A stretch of 64,000 bases of DNA from Apricaphanius iberus (lineage: Eukaryota; Chordata; Actinopteri; Cyprinodontiformes; Aphaniidae), in the NCBI GenBank assembly GCA_028564705.1, contig JAPXFQ010001406.1:1-64000 (forward strand), read 5' to 3'. How positions within the stretch are numbered: position 1 is the first letter of the stretch; the number at the start of each line of letters is the position of its first letter. The notes under the pieces are model-generated. The model was not told the DNA's origin, searched no databases, and saw only the letters and a program-made list of their open reading frames with translations. Below are positions 1 through 10,252 of this stretch, piece after piece. Both the position numbers and the translations under genes were made by a program.

Positions 1-488
1 ACTTAAAGAAATCTGAACATTGAATGATCTTCATATTTAACTTTTATAGACATCGGAGTTTTCCCAAAATGTAGGCGTCTTCTTCTCCCTCGAAATCTGA
101 ACCAATCATATTATTCTAAACATTGTCTTATTCTTGATTTGCTGTTAGAGAATTAGGCATTCCTGAGCCTCAGAGAAAGACACTCCCAAATGTCAAATAG
201 TAATTACCAGTCCTCTTTTGCTTTTATTACCAAGGTCTTCCTGAGTTAGGCTGTATCGCTCAGTACTTTTATGGCCGTGTCTTCCCTGGTCTGTTTCTTA
301 TCTATACATTCTTGCTTTTACAGCTTGCAATAAAACACTTTGTCTCAGAGGTCCACACAAGTCAAACGCACTCCCAACATTATCCAAGGCTCTGATGTTC
401 CTCAAAAGGTGCCCAATTAAAATGCTGGTAAAAACAGACTTTTACCTCTGAAGGTTTACTAAAGATATTTAACACATATGATCAAATT
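1..488. other. Unassigned non-coding stretch
   Basis: No open frame of useful length, repeat structure or recognisable element end was seen in this stretch. It is AT-rich, and the LINE endonuclease scrap follows it directly. Confidence 0.4.
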
Positions 489-803
489 TTGCATACTACA
501 GGCGGACTGTGTATGTTCATAAACTCAAGTTGTGCAACTAATATCACGGCATGTGACACTAAATGCACCACTCAGTATGAGCTAATGACGCTTTCATTTA
601 GGGCATATTATTTGTCCTGTGAATTTGGCCAGATAACAGTGATTCTTGTATATGTGCCGGGTCCAGACATCAACCTTGCGGCAGACAGCATAGCTGCCAG
701 TTATAACAAGGCGTTGCGTCACTCACCTGATGACCCTGTCTTCCTGCTGGGAGACTCTAACAGATGTGATGTCTCTACACATCTGATGTTTGTAGATGTG
801 TGA
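489..803 (+). pseudogene. LINE endonuclease-domain fragment
   Basis: About 100 codons resemble the middle of a non-LTR retrotransposon apurinic-like endonuclease (EEP fold). A GGLCMFIN block is followed by a hydrophobic ITVILVYVPGPD strand and then VFLLGDSNRCD. The last block corresponds to the family's GDFN catalytic motif, with the Phe replaced by Ser. There is no ATG at the left edge (the frame opens at TTG) and the frame runs into unrelated sequence after STHL, so both ends are broken. In an intact element this domain nicks target DNA before target-primed reverse transcription. No RT follows; retroviral gag sequence begins about 40 bp downstream. The LINE clade is not certain. Confidence 0.7.
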
Positions 804-845
804 TCAGGTCCTCGAGAATACCAGAGAGGAGGCAGACAACAGCAG

Positions 846-1040
846 ATGAACTCAAACCGATGTCGCCGCCATTTTTCCCCAGACAGGCGGCACTATCAAA
901 ACAACTACAACAGGGACTACAACAGAGAATCAGATGATGATGACCATTGTTTCCCTTGTGGGGGGCATGGCCACTGGCGAGACTACAGTCTTAGGAGGCG
1001 GAGTCGTGGCCCACGTGGAGGACGTCAACAAGCTGACTGA
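846..1040 (+). pseudogene. gag: ERV-A Gag nucleocapsid fragment
   Basis: Sixty-four codons with an Arg/Asn-rich basic stretch, a DDDD patch and a degenerate CCHC knuckle. The first two Cys are spaced C-x2-C, a GH follows, but the final Cys position reads Tyr (GHWRDYS). Nucleocapsid knuckles normally bind the packaging signal of genomic RNA; losing the last ligand should disable this one. An Arg/Gly-rich tail follows, as is common in nucleocapsids. Matrix and capsid are not visible upstream, where a LINE scrap lies instead. Confidence 0.6.
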
Positions 1041-1118
1041 TCAGAGAGGCGGACCTCCACTTCTGAGCAGGAAGGACATTTTTCAGTTTCACAAGCAGTT
1101 GGATATGGAGGTCTGACG

Positions 1119-1144
1119 CACACACAAACACACACACACACACA
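1119..1144. repeat. (CA)n microsatellite
   Basis: A near-perfect CA run with one AAA interruption, lying inside ERV-A between the nucleocapsid remnant and the acidic linker. It probably expanded after insertion and disturbs the frame. Confidence 0.9.
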
Positions 1145-1145
1145 T

Positions 1146-1487
1146 GTTCACTTTGAAACTGATGAAAAATCTGAATATGATAATGAAACACATTCTGAAA
1201 GTTACAATCAATCGGATTTTAGTGATGATGTTATTGATGAAAATGTTTTTTGTAATGAACAACCTGTTGATGATGGAGAGGTTGTTTTTTGTGATGTAAA
1301 TCATGATGCCAGCAATGAAAATGCTTCAAGTTTAAATGATATTGCCAGCAATGAAGAACTTGCTTCCTGCACTAACCATTCAGATCAAAGCTCTAACCAC
1401 CACACTTTGATTACAGAAGCCATTGCACATTTAGAACAACGACAAATGCCACTGTCAGGTACGTACGTACGCACAACTGACTTCTGA
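1146..1487 (+). pseudogene. ERV-A acidic Gag-Pol linker, ATG-less open frame
   Basis: About 113 codons stay open up to a TGA at 1485-1487, with no ATG at the left edge because the frame emerges from the CA microsatellite. The peptide is very rich in Asp, Glu, Asn and Ser, with blocks such as SDFSDDVIDENVF and NDIASNEELASC, and contains no recognisable domain. Its place between nucleocapsid and protease suggests a Gag C-terminal or Gag-Pol linker segment. It could also be extra Gag sequence particular to this lineage. Confidence 0.5.
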
Positions 1488-1500
1488 TGCGTACAAAGCC

Positions 1501-2295
1501 TTGCTTGTCCTGTCTCTCACTGTCTCAGGTACACCTATACAATGCATGGTCGATTCCAGCGCAACTCATTCAGTGTTGAAGCACACAGCTTTACATCCAC
1601 CGCCAAAACTAAGTGGGAACCATGTCTTCTCAATTTCAGCATCTGGTCAGGTTGTGAAAGAACGATTCAGTTACCGACTGCGTTGTCAATTGGGAGATGG
1701 GCCAGCTTTTAAACATGGATACTTAATCTCTGAGCAATGTCCTGTGGATTTATTAGGCAGAGATTTAATGTGCAAGCTTAACATTTCTCTTTTTTCGTCA
1801 CCCCAAGGCATTGAAGTTGTTCCTGCCCAGGAGACACCAATCCTGACAGCAGTGAAACACATGCCTCGTGATCTCAGACATGAATACCAGTGGAAGCTGT
1901 TAGCAGGTACCATGACCAAAACTTTCCTACAGACTGCTCAGAACCTGGTAAGTCCGGCTACTGTTTTTATGACAGAGGAGGAACTACATTGCACATCACA
2001 TGTTTTTGCAGGACCAGACATAGAATATGAGCAGGCATGGTTCACCTCAGACACAGACACTTTGAACATAACTTCTATTTTGTGGGACACACATACATCA
2101 GCAGTGACCATCTGTCTCACACCGGAACAAAAAACGCTCTACCGATTCCAGAAATGTGACCCATACATTTCTCTCTCTAAACCTGAGGGTGAAGAGTGGG
2201 AAATGGTGTCTGACCTTGTTCATGGTGCTCAGCTAGCTTTTGATTGGGAGCGAACTGAGCTTAGAAAGATTGGAGCTGTCTCCTGGCTCCACCTT
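1501..2295 (+). pseudogene. pro: ERV-A aspartic protease and N-terminal pol
   Basis: A retropepsin-like domain occupies roughly the first 100 codons. The strand leading to the active site is followed by VDSSATHSV, where the family has D-[ST]-G-A, so the active-site Gly is Ser. The C-terminal signature LLGRDLM is present near codon 85. A further ~160 codons of pol-like linker follow. There is no ATG start, as expected for a product made as a Gag-Pol fusion. The active-site change and downstream frame shift argue against function. A large piece of RT (fingers and most of the palm) is missing before the YVDD motif. Confidence 0.7.
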
Positions 2296-2955
2296 AATCA
2301 GTTACGTAGACGACCTTCTAGTATGTTCTCCGTCAAAGGAGCAGTGTGAGGAGGACACTGTTAAGTTGTTGAAGCATTTGTATGCATGTGGACCAAAAGC
2401 CAGCCTTTCAAAGCTGCAGTTTGCAAAACCAGAGGTAATTTTCCTTGGCTATTCTAAAGCCAGAGGGTCAAGTTCACTCTCTTCCAAGAGAGTTGCTGCT
2501 ATACAACAGATTCCTAGACCAGTAACTAAGAAACAGATGATGTCTTTCTTAGGTTTGACGTTGCATTGTCGTAATTTCATAATCGACTATGCGATTTTGG
2601 AGAAGCCACTTTCTGAGTTGATTCATGGCAGAGATATGATGGCCTCTGATGCCATCCATTGGACTCCTGAGGCATTGCCATCATTTGAGGAGCTGAAAAA
2701 AGCTCTGCAGTGCCCTCCAGCTCTGGCTTTGCCAGATGCAGAAAAACAAGTTTTTCAGATGGTTGATGAAAAGAACGGTTCCATGACGTCTGTTCTACTT
2801 CAGAATCATTGTGGTTTGAAACAAACTGTGGCTTATTACTCTGCTAAGCTTTATCCAGTGGTGTCCGGTTTTCAGGGGTGCTTAAGGGCTGTGGCAGCCG
2901 CAGGAAAAGCGGTTTTGGCTTCGAGAAACGTTGTGATGTATTGCCCACTAACTGT
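2284..2955 (+). pseudogene. pol: ERV-A reverse transcriptase, YVDD to connection
   Basis: The frame shifts by one relative to the protease and immediately shows the polymerase active-site motif YVDD at 2303-2314, then thumb-like sequence with FLGY, QIPRPVTKKQ and SFLGLT. A connection-like stretch with ELKKALQCPPALALPD follows. Everything upstream of YVDD in RT is absent, so this is a deletion joint and not a single frameshift. The frame ends at the inversion point near 2955 in PLTVDSC, where the connection domain should continue. Confidence 0.75.
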
Positions 2956-3715
2956 GGATAGCTGTTAGATCAGACATGTCAAGTGGCTCCTCTGCCTGCT
3001 CAATAGCAGCACAGGTAGTCGTCATTGGCTGAACCTCGGCAGCTTTGGCAGCAGCATCCGCTCTGGCGTTGCCAAGAGAAACAGTATCCCTGGACGCCGT
3101 GTGTGCAGCACATTTCACTATTGCAATTTTGGATGGCAACAAAATCGCATCAAGGAGGTCAGCAAACAGTGATGCATTTAAAATTGGCTTACCATCAGAC
3201 TTCAAGAACCGTCTGTGTCTCCACACAGCTTCAAATTGGTGGACCACGCCCACTGCATAGCTGCTGTCACTGTATATGGTAACTGCTTTATCTTTAGCCA
3301 GCTCACAGGCCCTCGTCAATGCAACAAGTTCTGCTGTCTGCGCAGAAAAATGAGGCGGAAGGCTTCCTGCAGACAAGGTAAAATGATCAGAACAAACAGA
3401 ATAGCCCACTCTATTTTTCCCCCATGAATCTCTAAAAGATGATCCATCAACATACAACACCATGTCTGGATTCTGCAGGGACGTGTCAGTCAAATCTGGA
3501 CGGGGTGTACACAGTACCTCTATTTCTGTTTGACAGTCATGGGGTATCCCGTCGTCCTCAGTAGGCAGCAAACTGGCAGGATTAAAAACATTGCACCTCT
3601 TAATAGTTATGTTAGGCAAGTCCAACAAAACAGATGTGTACCTGAGCCACCTAGCAGCTGACAAGTGAGACGTCCTCTGCTCCAACAAAATGATGGCTAC
3701 ATTGTCACAGGGAAA
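2955..3715 (-). pseudogene. pol: ERV-A connection and RNase H, inverted
   Basis: Reading on minus, a connection segment (SAARWLRYTSVLLDLPNI) leads into a complete RNase H fold. The four acidic catalytic positions are visible: Asp in LYVDGSSF, Glu in TAELVALTRA, Asp in IYSDSSYAVG and Asp in NARADAAAK. RNase H degrades the RNA strand of the RNA-DNA hybrid during reverse transcription. This piece lies in the opposite orientation to the RT fragment and would directly continue it if flipped. An inversion after insertion explains the arrangement best; joining of two separate copies is the alternative. Confidence 0.78.
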
Positions 3716-3743
3716 AAGTATACAAACAATATACAAATATCCA

Positions 3744-3778
3744 TTGTGTGCGTGTGGGTGGGTGTGTGTGTGTGTGAG
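3744..3778. repeat. (GT)n microsatellite
   Basis: An imperfect GT run with GTGGG interruptions, at the edge of the inverted ERV-A segment and before the piggyBac remnant. Confidence 0.85.
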
Positions 3779-3843
3779 ATGGAGTGACCCAGGTTTCACT
3801 GTTTCAGTTGACTGACTCGTTGGAACATCTCTGGCACCCCCAC

Positions 3844-4960
3844 TTAGTCCTTTCTGCATCTTCCACAAGTATACTTATAGCAGTGTACACAGCGTGAAAA
3901 TATGCAATTTCTTTCACATTGGATGGTCACCTGACACATGGCTCTTTTCCCTGGGAGTGGTGTGGCAGGTTGTTGCAGAAGAAGCTGCTCTTTCTCAGCC
4001 ATCTTTCCTTGCATGAACTGCTTAGAAAGCTCATTTGCAAGATTTGCCAGGGAGTCCACCCTTCTCTCCTTCAATCCAGTGCATGCATGATAAAGCACGT
4101 GAGCATTCATTGCTGCCATGTCCAACATATTATAAAACACAGCAACTGGCCATCGACGGGTTCCTGAACCCACGGTGCACTGCCGAACCTTCTGGTCCAT
4201 AATGTCCCCGCCACACTTCATGACATTGTATTTAGTGACTGTGTTTGGCTTCCTCTTTCGGTTCTCCCCAATCTCAACTTTGCTGTACATGGTACTGAGG
4301 ATGCAGACGGTGTTCTTCCGCTTGGGTGCATAAACTGTGAGAGTCGTGCCAGTTGTTGAAAACACCTAAAAAGTAAGACCAAAAAAAATTATGTTATTGT
4401 CATTGCAGGTTATACATACTATAATAGTGTAATAAAACTGGAGCTCTTGGTGCAAAAAATGGAAAATAAACACTGCACTATCAACAGGGGTAAAAGTGCT
4501 GCTACATTTCTGCGTGGTGAAATCATAGCGCTCCAGTGGTTGTTGGCTGATGATGGAACCTCTCGACGAATATTGTTTATGGTGCCAACAAGTGAAGTTT
4601 TGCGGCTGAGTAGTCGTTGAGCCAATGATAGTGACATAAAGTAGTTCTCAGTTGTAAGTTGCAGTTCTGCCCTTGGCCATAAACGGTTCCATCAGCTTCA
4701 CCACTACATTCTCAAAAAGTCTCTCCCCTGAGGGACGACTGAGGTCCTTGCCAAAGTAAGGGATAGCATTACACATGTATTTGGAGTTCAAATCACATGC
4801 AGTTGGAAAACAAACTGCTGCCAAACTTCGGAGACTGCCGCAAACTTGTCAATTTCTAATCCCTGAGGGTGCCTTCTCTGTATTTTGTTCACAAGAATCA
4901 TTCAGAAGTAGAATTGTAAAATTATCACCTCTGTGTTTTGGAGAAATAAACTCCTGAAAA
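3844..4960 (-). pseudogene. piggyBac-type transposase remnant
   Basis: The C-terminal ~170 codons (4365 to 3844) hold KRKPNTVTKYN, GGDIMDQ and a WPVAVFYNMLDMAA helix, ending in a Cys-rich cluster (CVHCYKYTCGRC) like the piggyBac C-terminal zinc domain. Upstream on minus, 4640-4790 reads AIPYFGKDLSRPSGERL and 4419-4660 reads FMSLSLAQRLLSRKTSLVG, both typical piggyBac blocks. The segments lie in different frames. The usual TTD catalytic block reads TTE just before YFMS, so one catalytic Asp appears replaced by Glu. piggyBac enzymes cut and paste at TTAA; no terminal repeats were found. Confidence 0.75.
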
Positions 4961-5285
4961 CAACATAAAATGAGACAAACGGATGTTTCTCAAGTCGCTA
5001 TACTACTTTGACCTATTTTTGCTTAACAAATCTACAGAAGAATTATGATATATTTATTCTGGCTGTGCTATAGTTGCCCCTCTACTAGAATTTGAAAATA
5101 CTTTGGCATCACCTCTAGTATTTTGGAGATACAAACTTCTAAAAGCGACACAAACACGGATTTTGGAAAGACCGTGCACTGTATTTTGACTTATTTTTCC
5201 AAAAATCCACAGTAAAATTATAAGATATTTATTATGGGTGTAGTATAGATAGCCCTGTACTAGAATCTGAAAAGACTTTTAGAAA
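4923..5285. repeat. Degenerate 185-bp tandem dimer
   Basis: Two adjacent units start with ATCACCTCT at 4923 and 5108. Each unit contains a TTTTGGAGA block, a GACATT-type AT-rich middle, a CTGTGCTATAG-like segment and a CTAGAATCTGAAAA-like end. The units have diverged by roughly a fifth by eye. This may be a transposon-internal repeat or the start of a satellite; only two units are visible. Confidence 0.65.
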
Positions 5286-5690
5286 ACTAATTACAAGTAA
5301 AAAGTGAAAACAACAGGGGCTAGGGCTGGGAATTTACCTCTGGGATCAATAAACTGTTCTTTTTTATTTAATTGAATGGCTGGACTGGCACTGTAACAAA
5401 GGTGTGAGTACGAAAACTGAAAGATAAATAGATGGACAGGAAACATAAATCCAATTGCATGGACAATTTCAGTTGACCAGATACAAGACAGAGGAGAGAG
5501 AAAAGTAGAGGCCAGCCTGAAAGGCTGACAACCCCCAACACTTAAGCACATTCCACTGGCTAGCTACATTTACAAATGAAAGGAAGCTAATTGTCAGTGG
5601 TTCAGTCATTGTTTTCAAACCAAGCAGTCATTTCACCGGGCTCTGGAAGAGCAGCTGGGGATCAGAAAATACTGGGAGTTCTACTGTTAA
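5286..5690. other. Gap with a LINE-like 3' tail
   Basis: Around 5330-5365 the text reads AATTTACCTCTGGGATCAAT and continues into an AT-rich tail, like the 3' ends of L2-type LINEs and like the tail of element X near 14800. No coding region was recognised in the rest. Confidence 0.4.
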
Positions 5691-6231
5691 TGCTGCTTTC
5701 CATTTGTCTCGGAAACTCGGGCGTCTGAGTTGCTGTACGCGAGAACGTGACGTCATTCCCGACCTAAAGCATTCCAGTTTGTCTCGCTACACTCCGAGTC
5801 GGAAAGAACATGGACGCATTGAGGGCATCAGCTGACGAGGGGCGGGCTAGTCATTGCTATTGCTGTTAGCGGAATAGCATCTTCAGCAGACCAGCATGAA
5901 AAACAAAGCTGTACATTGTATTGCACGCACACCAAGGCCGTGCAATGTAGAAATTGGTGTCCAGATTAAAGCACAAATGTAGTCATGTGTGTAAGAGCAT
6001 TTAAAAACGACATTGAAATGACCAACAGTGCAAATACAAAGAAAATATATCTCAACTATGGGCGCAGCCATCTTTGTTTCCGACTTGCCCCCCTCTACTC
6101 GGTCTACTCTCAGAGCTCCGAGTTTGAGCCCGTATATTCCGACCTAAAGGGGGCATGTCTCGGTGAAATGACACGAGACAACTGCGAGATTTCCGACTTT
6201 CCGACTCAACAAGGTTAACTGGAATGCAGCA
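5691..6231. mobile_element. MITE-like element with short inverted ends
   Basis: The left end TGCTGCTTTCCATTTGTCTC and the reverse complement of the right end (TGCTGCATTCCAGTTAACC) agree over about 15 positions with few mismatches. CGGAA and TCGGAAA motifs are scattered inside both ends, and a GACCTAAAG block occurs at about 5762 and 6143. There is no coding content. No convincing target-site duplication was seen, so superfamily assignment is open. The interior is unusually CpG-rich for the neighbourhood. Confidence 0.45.
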
Positions 6232-6297
6232 TATATCCTGGTGTCCCATTAATAATCATTTTTGATCAATTATTCATCTTGATTGATTGCCATAAGC

Positions 6298-7030
6298 GAT
6301 CCTTTAACTAGTATATTTGTTTTCTTTTTAAAGACAAGGTATTTTTTTTTCCAAAGGATGGAACATACCTGCTAACTGTTTCAACTGCTCGCTGACGTGT
6401 TGCTATTGTGTCGTTTATTAGCTGGGCTGGTCTGGAGGTGTGTCACACAATGCAAAACATGTGAGAAAACATACATTGGAGAAACAGGAAGGTCTACAGT
6501 ACATGGAAAAAATAACATCAGACAGAATATGAAAAGGAAACCAGGGGACATTTCACCAGAACAAAAAAGGACACAGCGGACAAAGAAACCAAGAAATCAC
6601 CCATCACAGATCACTGCAGGAGGATGAACCACTTTATGGACTGGGAAAGGGGCAGCATCATTGCATCTGAGAACAATAAATTCAAGAGATGTATCAGGGA
6701 GTCAATCGAGATCCGGAAGTGGGCAAGCGACACCATCAACAGGGATGAGGGGGCGTACACCCTGGCTCACACCAGGGATTCCATCCTTCAGCGGCGGAGT
6801 GGGGAAACCCGGCTGGTCTGGGGGTGTGGACCGACACACCTCCAGACCAGCCCAGCTGATAAATGACATGACAGCAACACCGCAGGAAGACTGCAGCAAG
6901 CAGTCAAAACTGTTAGCAGGTACGTTCCATCCTTTGGAAAAAAATACTTTGTCTTAAAAAAGAAAACCTATATACTGTTTGAAACGAAGACAAAAATGAA
7001 CATAGTCAACTTGTTAAGATCCTTTAACTA
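6298..7030 (+). mobile_element. Penelope-like element with inverted arms and 13-bp TSD
   Basis: The insertion occupies 6311-7017 and is flanked by a perfect 13-bp direct repeat, GATCCTTTAACTA, at 6298-6310 and 7018-7030. Inside, 6311-6444 is an inverted copy of the right-hand end 6833-6975. The arms share the TCCAAAGGATGGAAC block, the CTGCTAAC block and the GCTGGGCTGGTCTGGAGGTG block. Between the arms lies a GIY-YIG endonuclease remnant. Penelope-like elements are known for partial terminal repeats and 5' inverted copies, which fits. Confidence 0.8.
6430..6866 (+). pseudogene. Penelope-like GIY-YIG endonuclease remnant
   Basis: The first part reads CKTCEKTYIGETGRS, the Cys-containing start of the GIY-YIG domain carried C-terminally by Penelope-like polyproteins. 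After a frame shift near 6624 the second part reads DWERGSIIASENNKFKR, then CIRESIEIRK and NRDEGAYTLAHTRDSIL, the conserved end of the same domain. The enzyme would normally nick target DNA to prime reverse transcription. No RT is present, so this is a strongly 5'-truncated copy, as is usual for retrotransposons that integrate by target priming. The frame shift and internal loss make it non-functional. Confidence 0.8.
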
Positions 7031-7394
7031 CTTCATAGTCAATTAGCTGCATTTCCTGCAAATACCCAACACTAGTTACCAGCCTTTCCAATGCTATCAC
7101 CAGATTATCCATGCTAATGGACAGCGGAGGGAGTAGGCAATCCAGTGGGTGGCCAGCCTAGACATTTGAGTCGCCAGCACTAGGCATGCTAGTCGTTAGA
7201 CTCTCTAACACTAACACGAGTGAGCAGTCACTTCTCAGTTGCCTGTACTAGAATAGCACATTATCTACTCCTGAGGACCCCAAAGTTCTTTACACTACAT
7301 TAAGTCATTCACCCATTTACGTACATATTCACAAAAGTAAACTACATTGCAGCCACAGCTGCCATGGGGCACACTGTAGCTTTGTATCAATAAA
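7031..7394. other. Unassigned stretch, possible interspersed repeat
   Basis: No gene. Roughly 7262-7385 (GGACCCCAAAGTTCTTTACAC onward, with a CAGCCACAGCTGCC block) resembles a repeat common in fish genomes, but I cannot name its family. Confidence 0.35.
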
Positions 7395-8045
7395 AAAGTG
7401 TTATTGGGGAGGAGTTTACGTATCTGGGGGTACTGTTCAGGAATGAGGGAAAAATGGAGCGTGAGATCGATAGACGGATTGGTAAGGCGTCTGCAGTTAT
7501 GCCGGCGCTGTACTGGTCTATCGTGGTGAAGAGAGAGCTGAGCTGAAAGGCAAAGCTCTCAATTTACTGGTCAATCTATGATCCTACCCTCATCTATGGT
7601 CACGAACTTTGGGTGCTGACTGAAAGAACGAGATCACGGATACAGGGGGCTTAAATGAGTTTCCTCCACAGGGTGGCTGGGCTCTCCCTTTGAGATAGGG
7701 TGAGAAGCTCGGTCATTCGGAGGGGGCTTAGAGTAGAGCCACTGCTCCTCCACACATCGAGAGGAGCCAGTTGAGGTGGCTCGGGCATCTGGTCAGGATG
7801 CCTCCTGGATGCCTCCCTGGTGAGGTGTTCCGGGCACGTTCCACCGGGAGGAGGCCCAGAGGAAGACCCAGAACTCGCTGGAGGGACTCTGTCTCCCGGC
7901 TGGCCTGGAAACGCCTCGGGATTCCTCGCAAAGAGCTGGCCCAAGTGGCCTGGGAGAGGGAAGTCTGGGTCTCCCTGCTTAAGCTACTGCCCCCACAACC
8001 CGACCCCGTATAAGTGGAAGAAGATGGATGGATTGATGGATGGTT
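7395..8045 (+). pseudogene. Rex3/RTE-like LINE, 3' end of RT
   Basis: Conceptual reading gives YLGVLFRNEGKMEREIDRRI, the end of the RT palm/thumb, then YGHELWVLTERTRSRIQ, then a basic C-terminal stretch with MRWLGHLVRMPPGC and a Gly/Arg/Pro-rich GRRPRGRPRTRWRD block. The frame ends at a stop at 8011-8013. The DNA runs into AGATGGATGGATTGATGGATGG, the GATG-type tail used by Rex3/RTE-like elements in place of poly(A). Several stops and frame shifts interrupt the upstream part. The element is severely 5'-truncated and inactive. A 5' part of the same kind of element sits at 53.6-54.5 kb. Confidence 0.75.
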
Positions 8046-8370
8046 ATTGGGTAATAACCCCCCCCCCCCCCAAATCAGTGATCCTCGTGGTTTGCTGTTA
8101 ATATCAGCCCTGATTTCTGGCGTTTTAGCTTAGCAATTATGGCTGTATGTGTTTAAAAGCAAATAACATATACAAAAAAATTGGGATCTTTCTTTTTAAA
8201 GTGACAGAAATGGCGCATGCCTTTTCATAAAATGATCTTCTACTGTATTAATATGTAGGGTTATTTTAGGAATATTAAATTAATAATCAGAAATTATTAA
8301 TTTAATTGTTTCTTCAGATTATCTACTAGGCACCAGTCAGTTTTCCCTGAAATGGACAAAAACGTATATA

Positions 8371-8417
<47 letters not shown>

Positions 8418-9000
8418 GTATCTGGCTTTCAGACAGCGTTTGTAGCTGGTTAACTTATCAGTGATTTTACCAAAGACCTTGTCTGAAGGAATGAATTCTT
8501 TGCAATGATTCAAACACACACTCAATAAAAGAAACAGATGTTTGATTCAGTTTAACCAATTTATTACTAAGCACCGCTAACGACTATGCTAAGACTAACG
8601 CTATGTAAACAAGATGGTGGAACGCGGGGACATCAGAGACCACGTCACAGGGGTAAGTCGAATCACGCATCCAAGGTACGTCTGCAGGCAAGCGATCACC
8701 AAAACGGGGGACGTTTTGTGACTTATTTTACAATCTGGGCAAGACGCCTCCCGGTTTTGTTGAACAAAGAAACTGCATGGTGCTTATCAAAAGAGCTATC
8801 CTTCGGCTAACAAAGAAACATGAATAGATTGAGCATAAAGATGAACATAAACGGCATTCATTGCTCACCTGCCATTAAGGGAAACCCTCCAATCAGCTGT
8901 TCATAGCCGAGCTCAAATGACAATAATGTTCAATCAATCCAAACACTGCTTGTCTACTAATTAATAACTATTTCAACACACCCCCCCCCCCCCCCCCCGA
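8046..9000. other. Gap with simple repeats
   Basis: No gene recognised. The stretch holds a poly-C run (about 8060-8072), a TA microsatellite (8366-8411) and a poly-C run of about 18 bases (8981-8998). The rest is AT-rich unique-looking DNA. Confidence 0.5.
8366..8411. repeat. (TA)n microsatellite
   Basis: A run of about 20 TA dinucleotides, able to extrude as a cruciform and prone to length polymorphism. Confidence 0.9.
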
Positions 9001-10252
9001 ACGTTTAGTGGTCCCTTGTCCAGTCAGAGAATGGAAAGTCCAGGATGGGCTGGCGGTTTAGTCCAAAGGCCATACGGACGTGTAGGACGTGATTCATCAG
9101 GGCCAGCCTTCTCTGAGTAATATCAAAGCGAAAGGGAGGCGGTGTTTGATCATCCAGGGTGCAGCGTCTCGAACCGTTTCTCCTCCGGCCTGCTCTGGGT
9201 GAAACGGCAGGAGACTAGTGTTTTGGGAATGCTGGAGTCATCCATAATCATAGGGCCCTTTGATATACTTTCATATATCCTGGGTCAGACCCAACAAATG
9301 TAAGGTGACAGCTGTGTGTTTTCTGTCAGAAATAACTGATTTAAGCAGCTGGCAACCAAAGATGTAGTGAAGGAAAGGTAAAAATCTCTATGTACAGACA
9401 CAGACACAAAAAACACACACTTTTGAACTCAGTCACGTCCACATGTGTGTACCACTCCAATTAAAAAACATGGGCAGGGAAGAGCAATGTCCAGTTTCCC
9501 TCGGAGAACAAAGTTAATACAAATATGGAATGGTACACTGACATAGGTGCGCCATACACACAAAAATGAAAACACACAAACAAATCAGTCAGCAAAGCCA
9601 TTTAAATCACCCTCAAAAAGTATCTCACTGACAAGATGAGAAAAAACCCCAATGAACTTGTTTGTGAATTGTTTTTTTCTATATCTTCTGACCAGCCTGA
9701 TGGTTATAAATCATTAAAACAAATAAAAGAAAAATCTGCTTCCAAATATGATACATAGATATAAAAGAAAAGGAAAGCCATATTTACAAGGAAACCTGAG
9801 CCCAATTTTTAATTTACACAGCAAAAGTGTAAACTTCCCACTGCATTCAACATTAAAACTAGCTAAACTCACTATACAGTGCAATGTACAGCATTTAATT
9901 GTCTATTCCATTCATCAATGGCATTTTAAATGCACAATATTAAAGCAACACCAAAGAGTGATTTGTTTTTACCTTAAAATAATGTTTCCGAACTTGTTTC
10001 AGTGGTTCATCAACTCATAACAGGGTGCAACGGGTCTTCTGCTTTGAGGTCCTCTATCGGCCGTAACCGCACTAAGTAAGTTTGGTTTGTCGGGTAGCGG
10101 TTTTGTATTTCAAATGAGACAACAAATGCGACTTATGGCTTCACAAAATACAGTCGGTGGAGCATCCAGCAAGGCTCTCTGGGTGGAGCATACTCGGCAG
10201 GTACATATAAATGGAAGAGACCTAGCAGCAGGTAGCTTGAACAATTCTCATC
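9001..10252. other. Unassigned stretch with one short minus-strand frame
   Basis: On minus, about 9004-9180 stays open for some 55 codons and reads RFDITQRRLALMNHVLHVRM and further, ending in a TAA. It has no start and no family I recognise. From 9250 to 10250 the DNA is AT-rich and I see no feature. Confidence 0.35.

Larger units (their letters stand above)
846..3715. mobile_element. ERV-A: rearranged endogenous retrovirus remnant
   Basis: The pieces in order are a nucleocapsid zinc-knuckle remnant, an acidic linker, an aspartic protease and the downstream part of RT with YVDD, all on plus, then the RT connection and RNase H on minus. The two halves meet tail to tail near 2955. No LTRs, integrase or env were found next to it. 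The protease and RNase H match the general layout of the other two retroviruses in the window, but this is a different lineage. The domain content supports a retrovirus or retrovirus-like element; LTRs would be needed to settle its class. Confidence 0.72.

Noticed and set aside
9001..9180. Minus-strand ORF as a host gene exon
   Set aside because: Two frames are open, there are no clear splice sites and no recognised family; left as unassigned.
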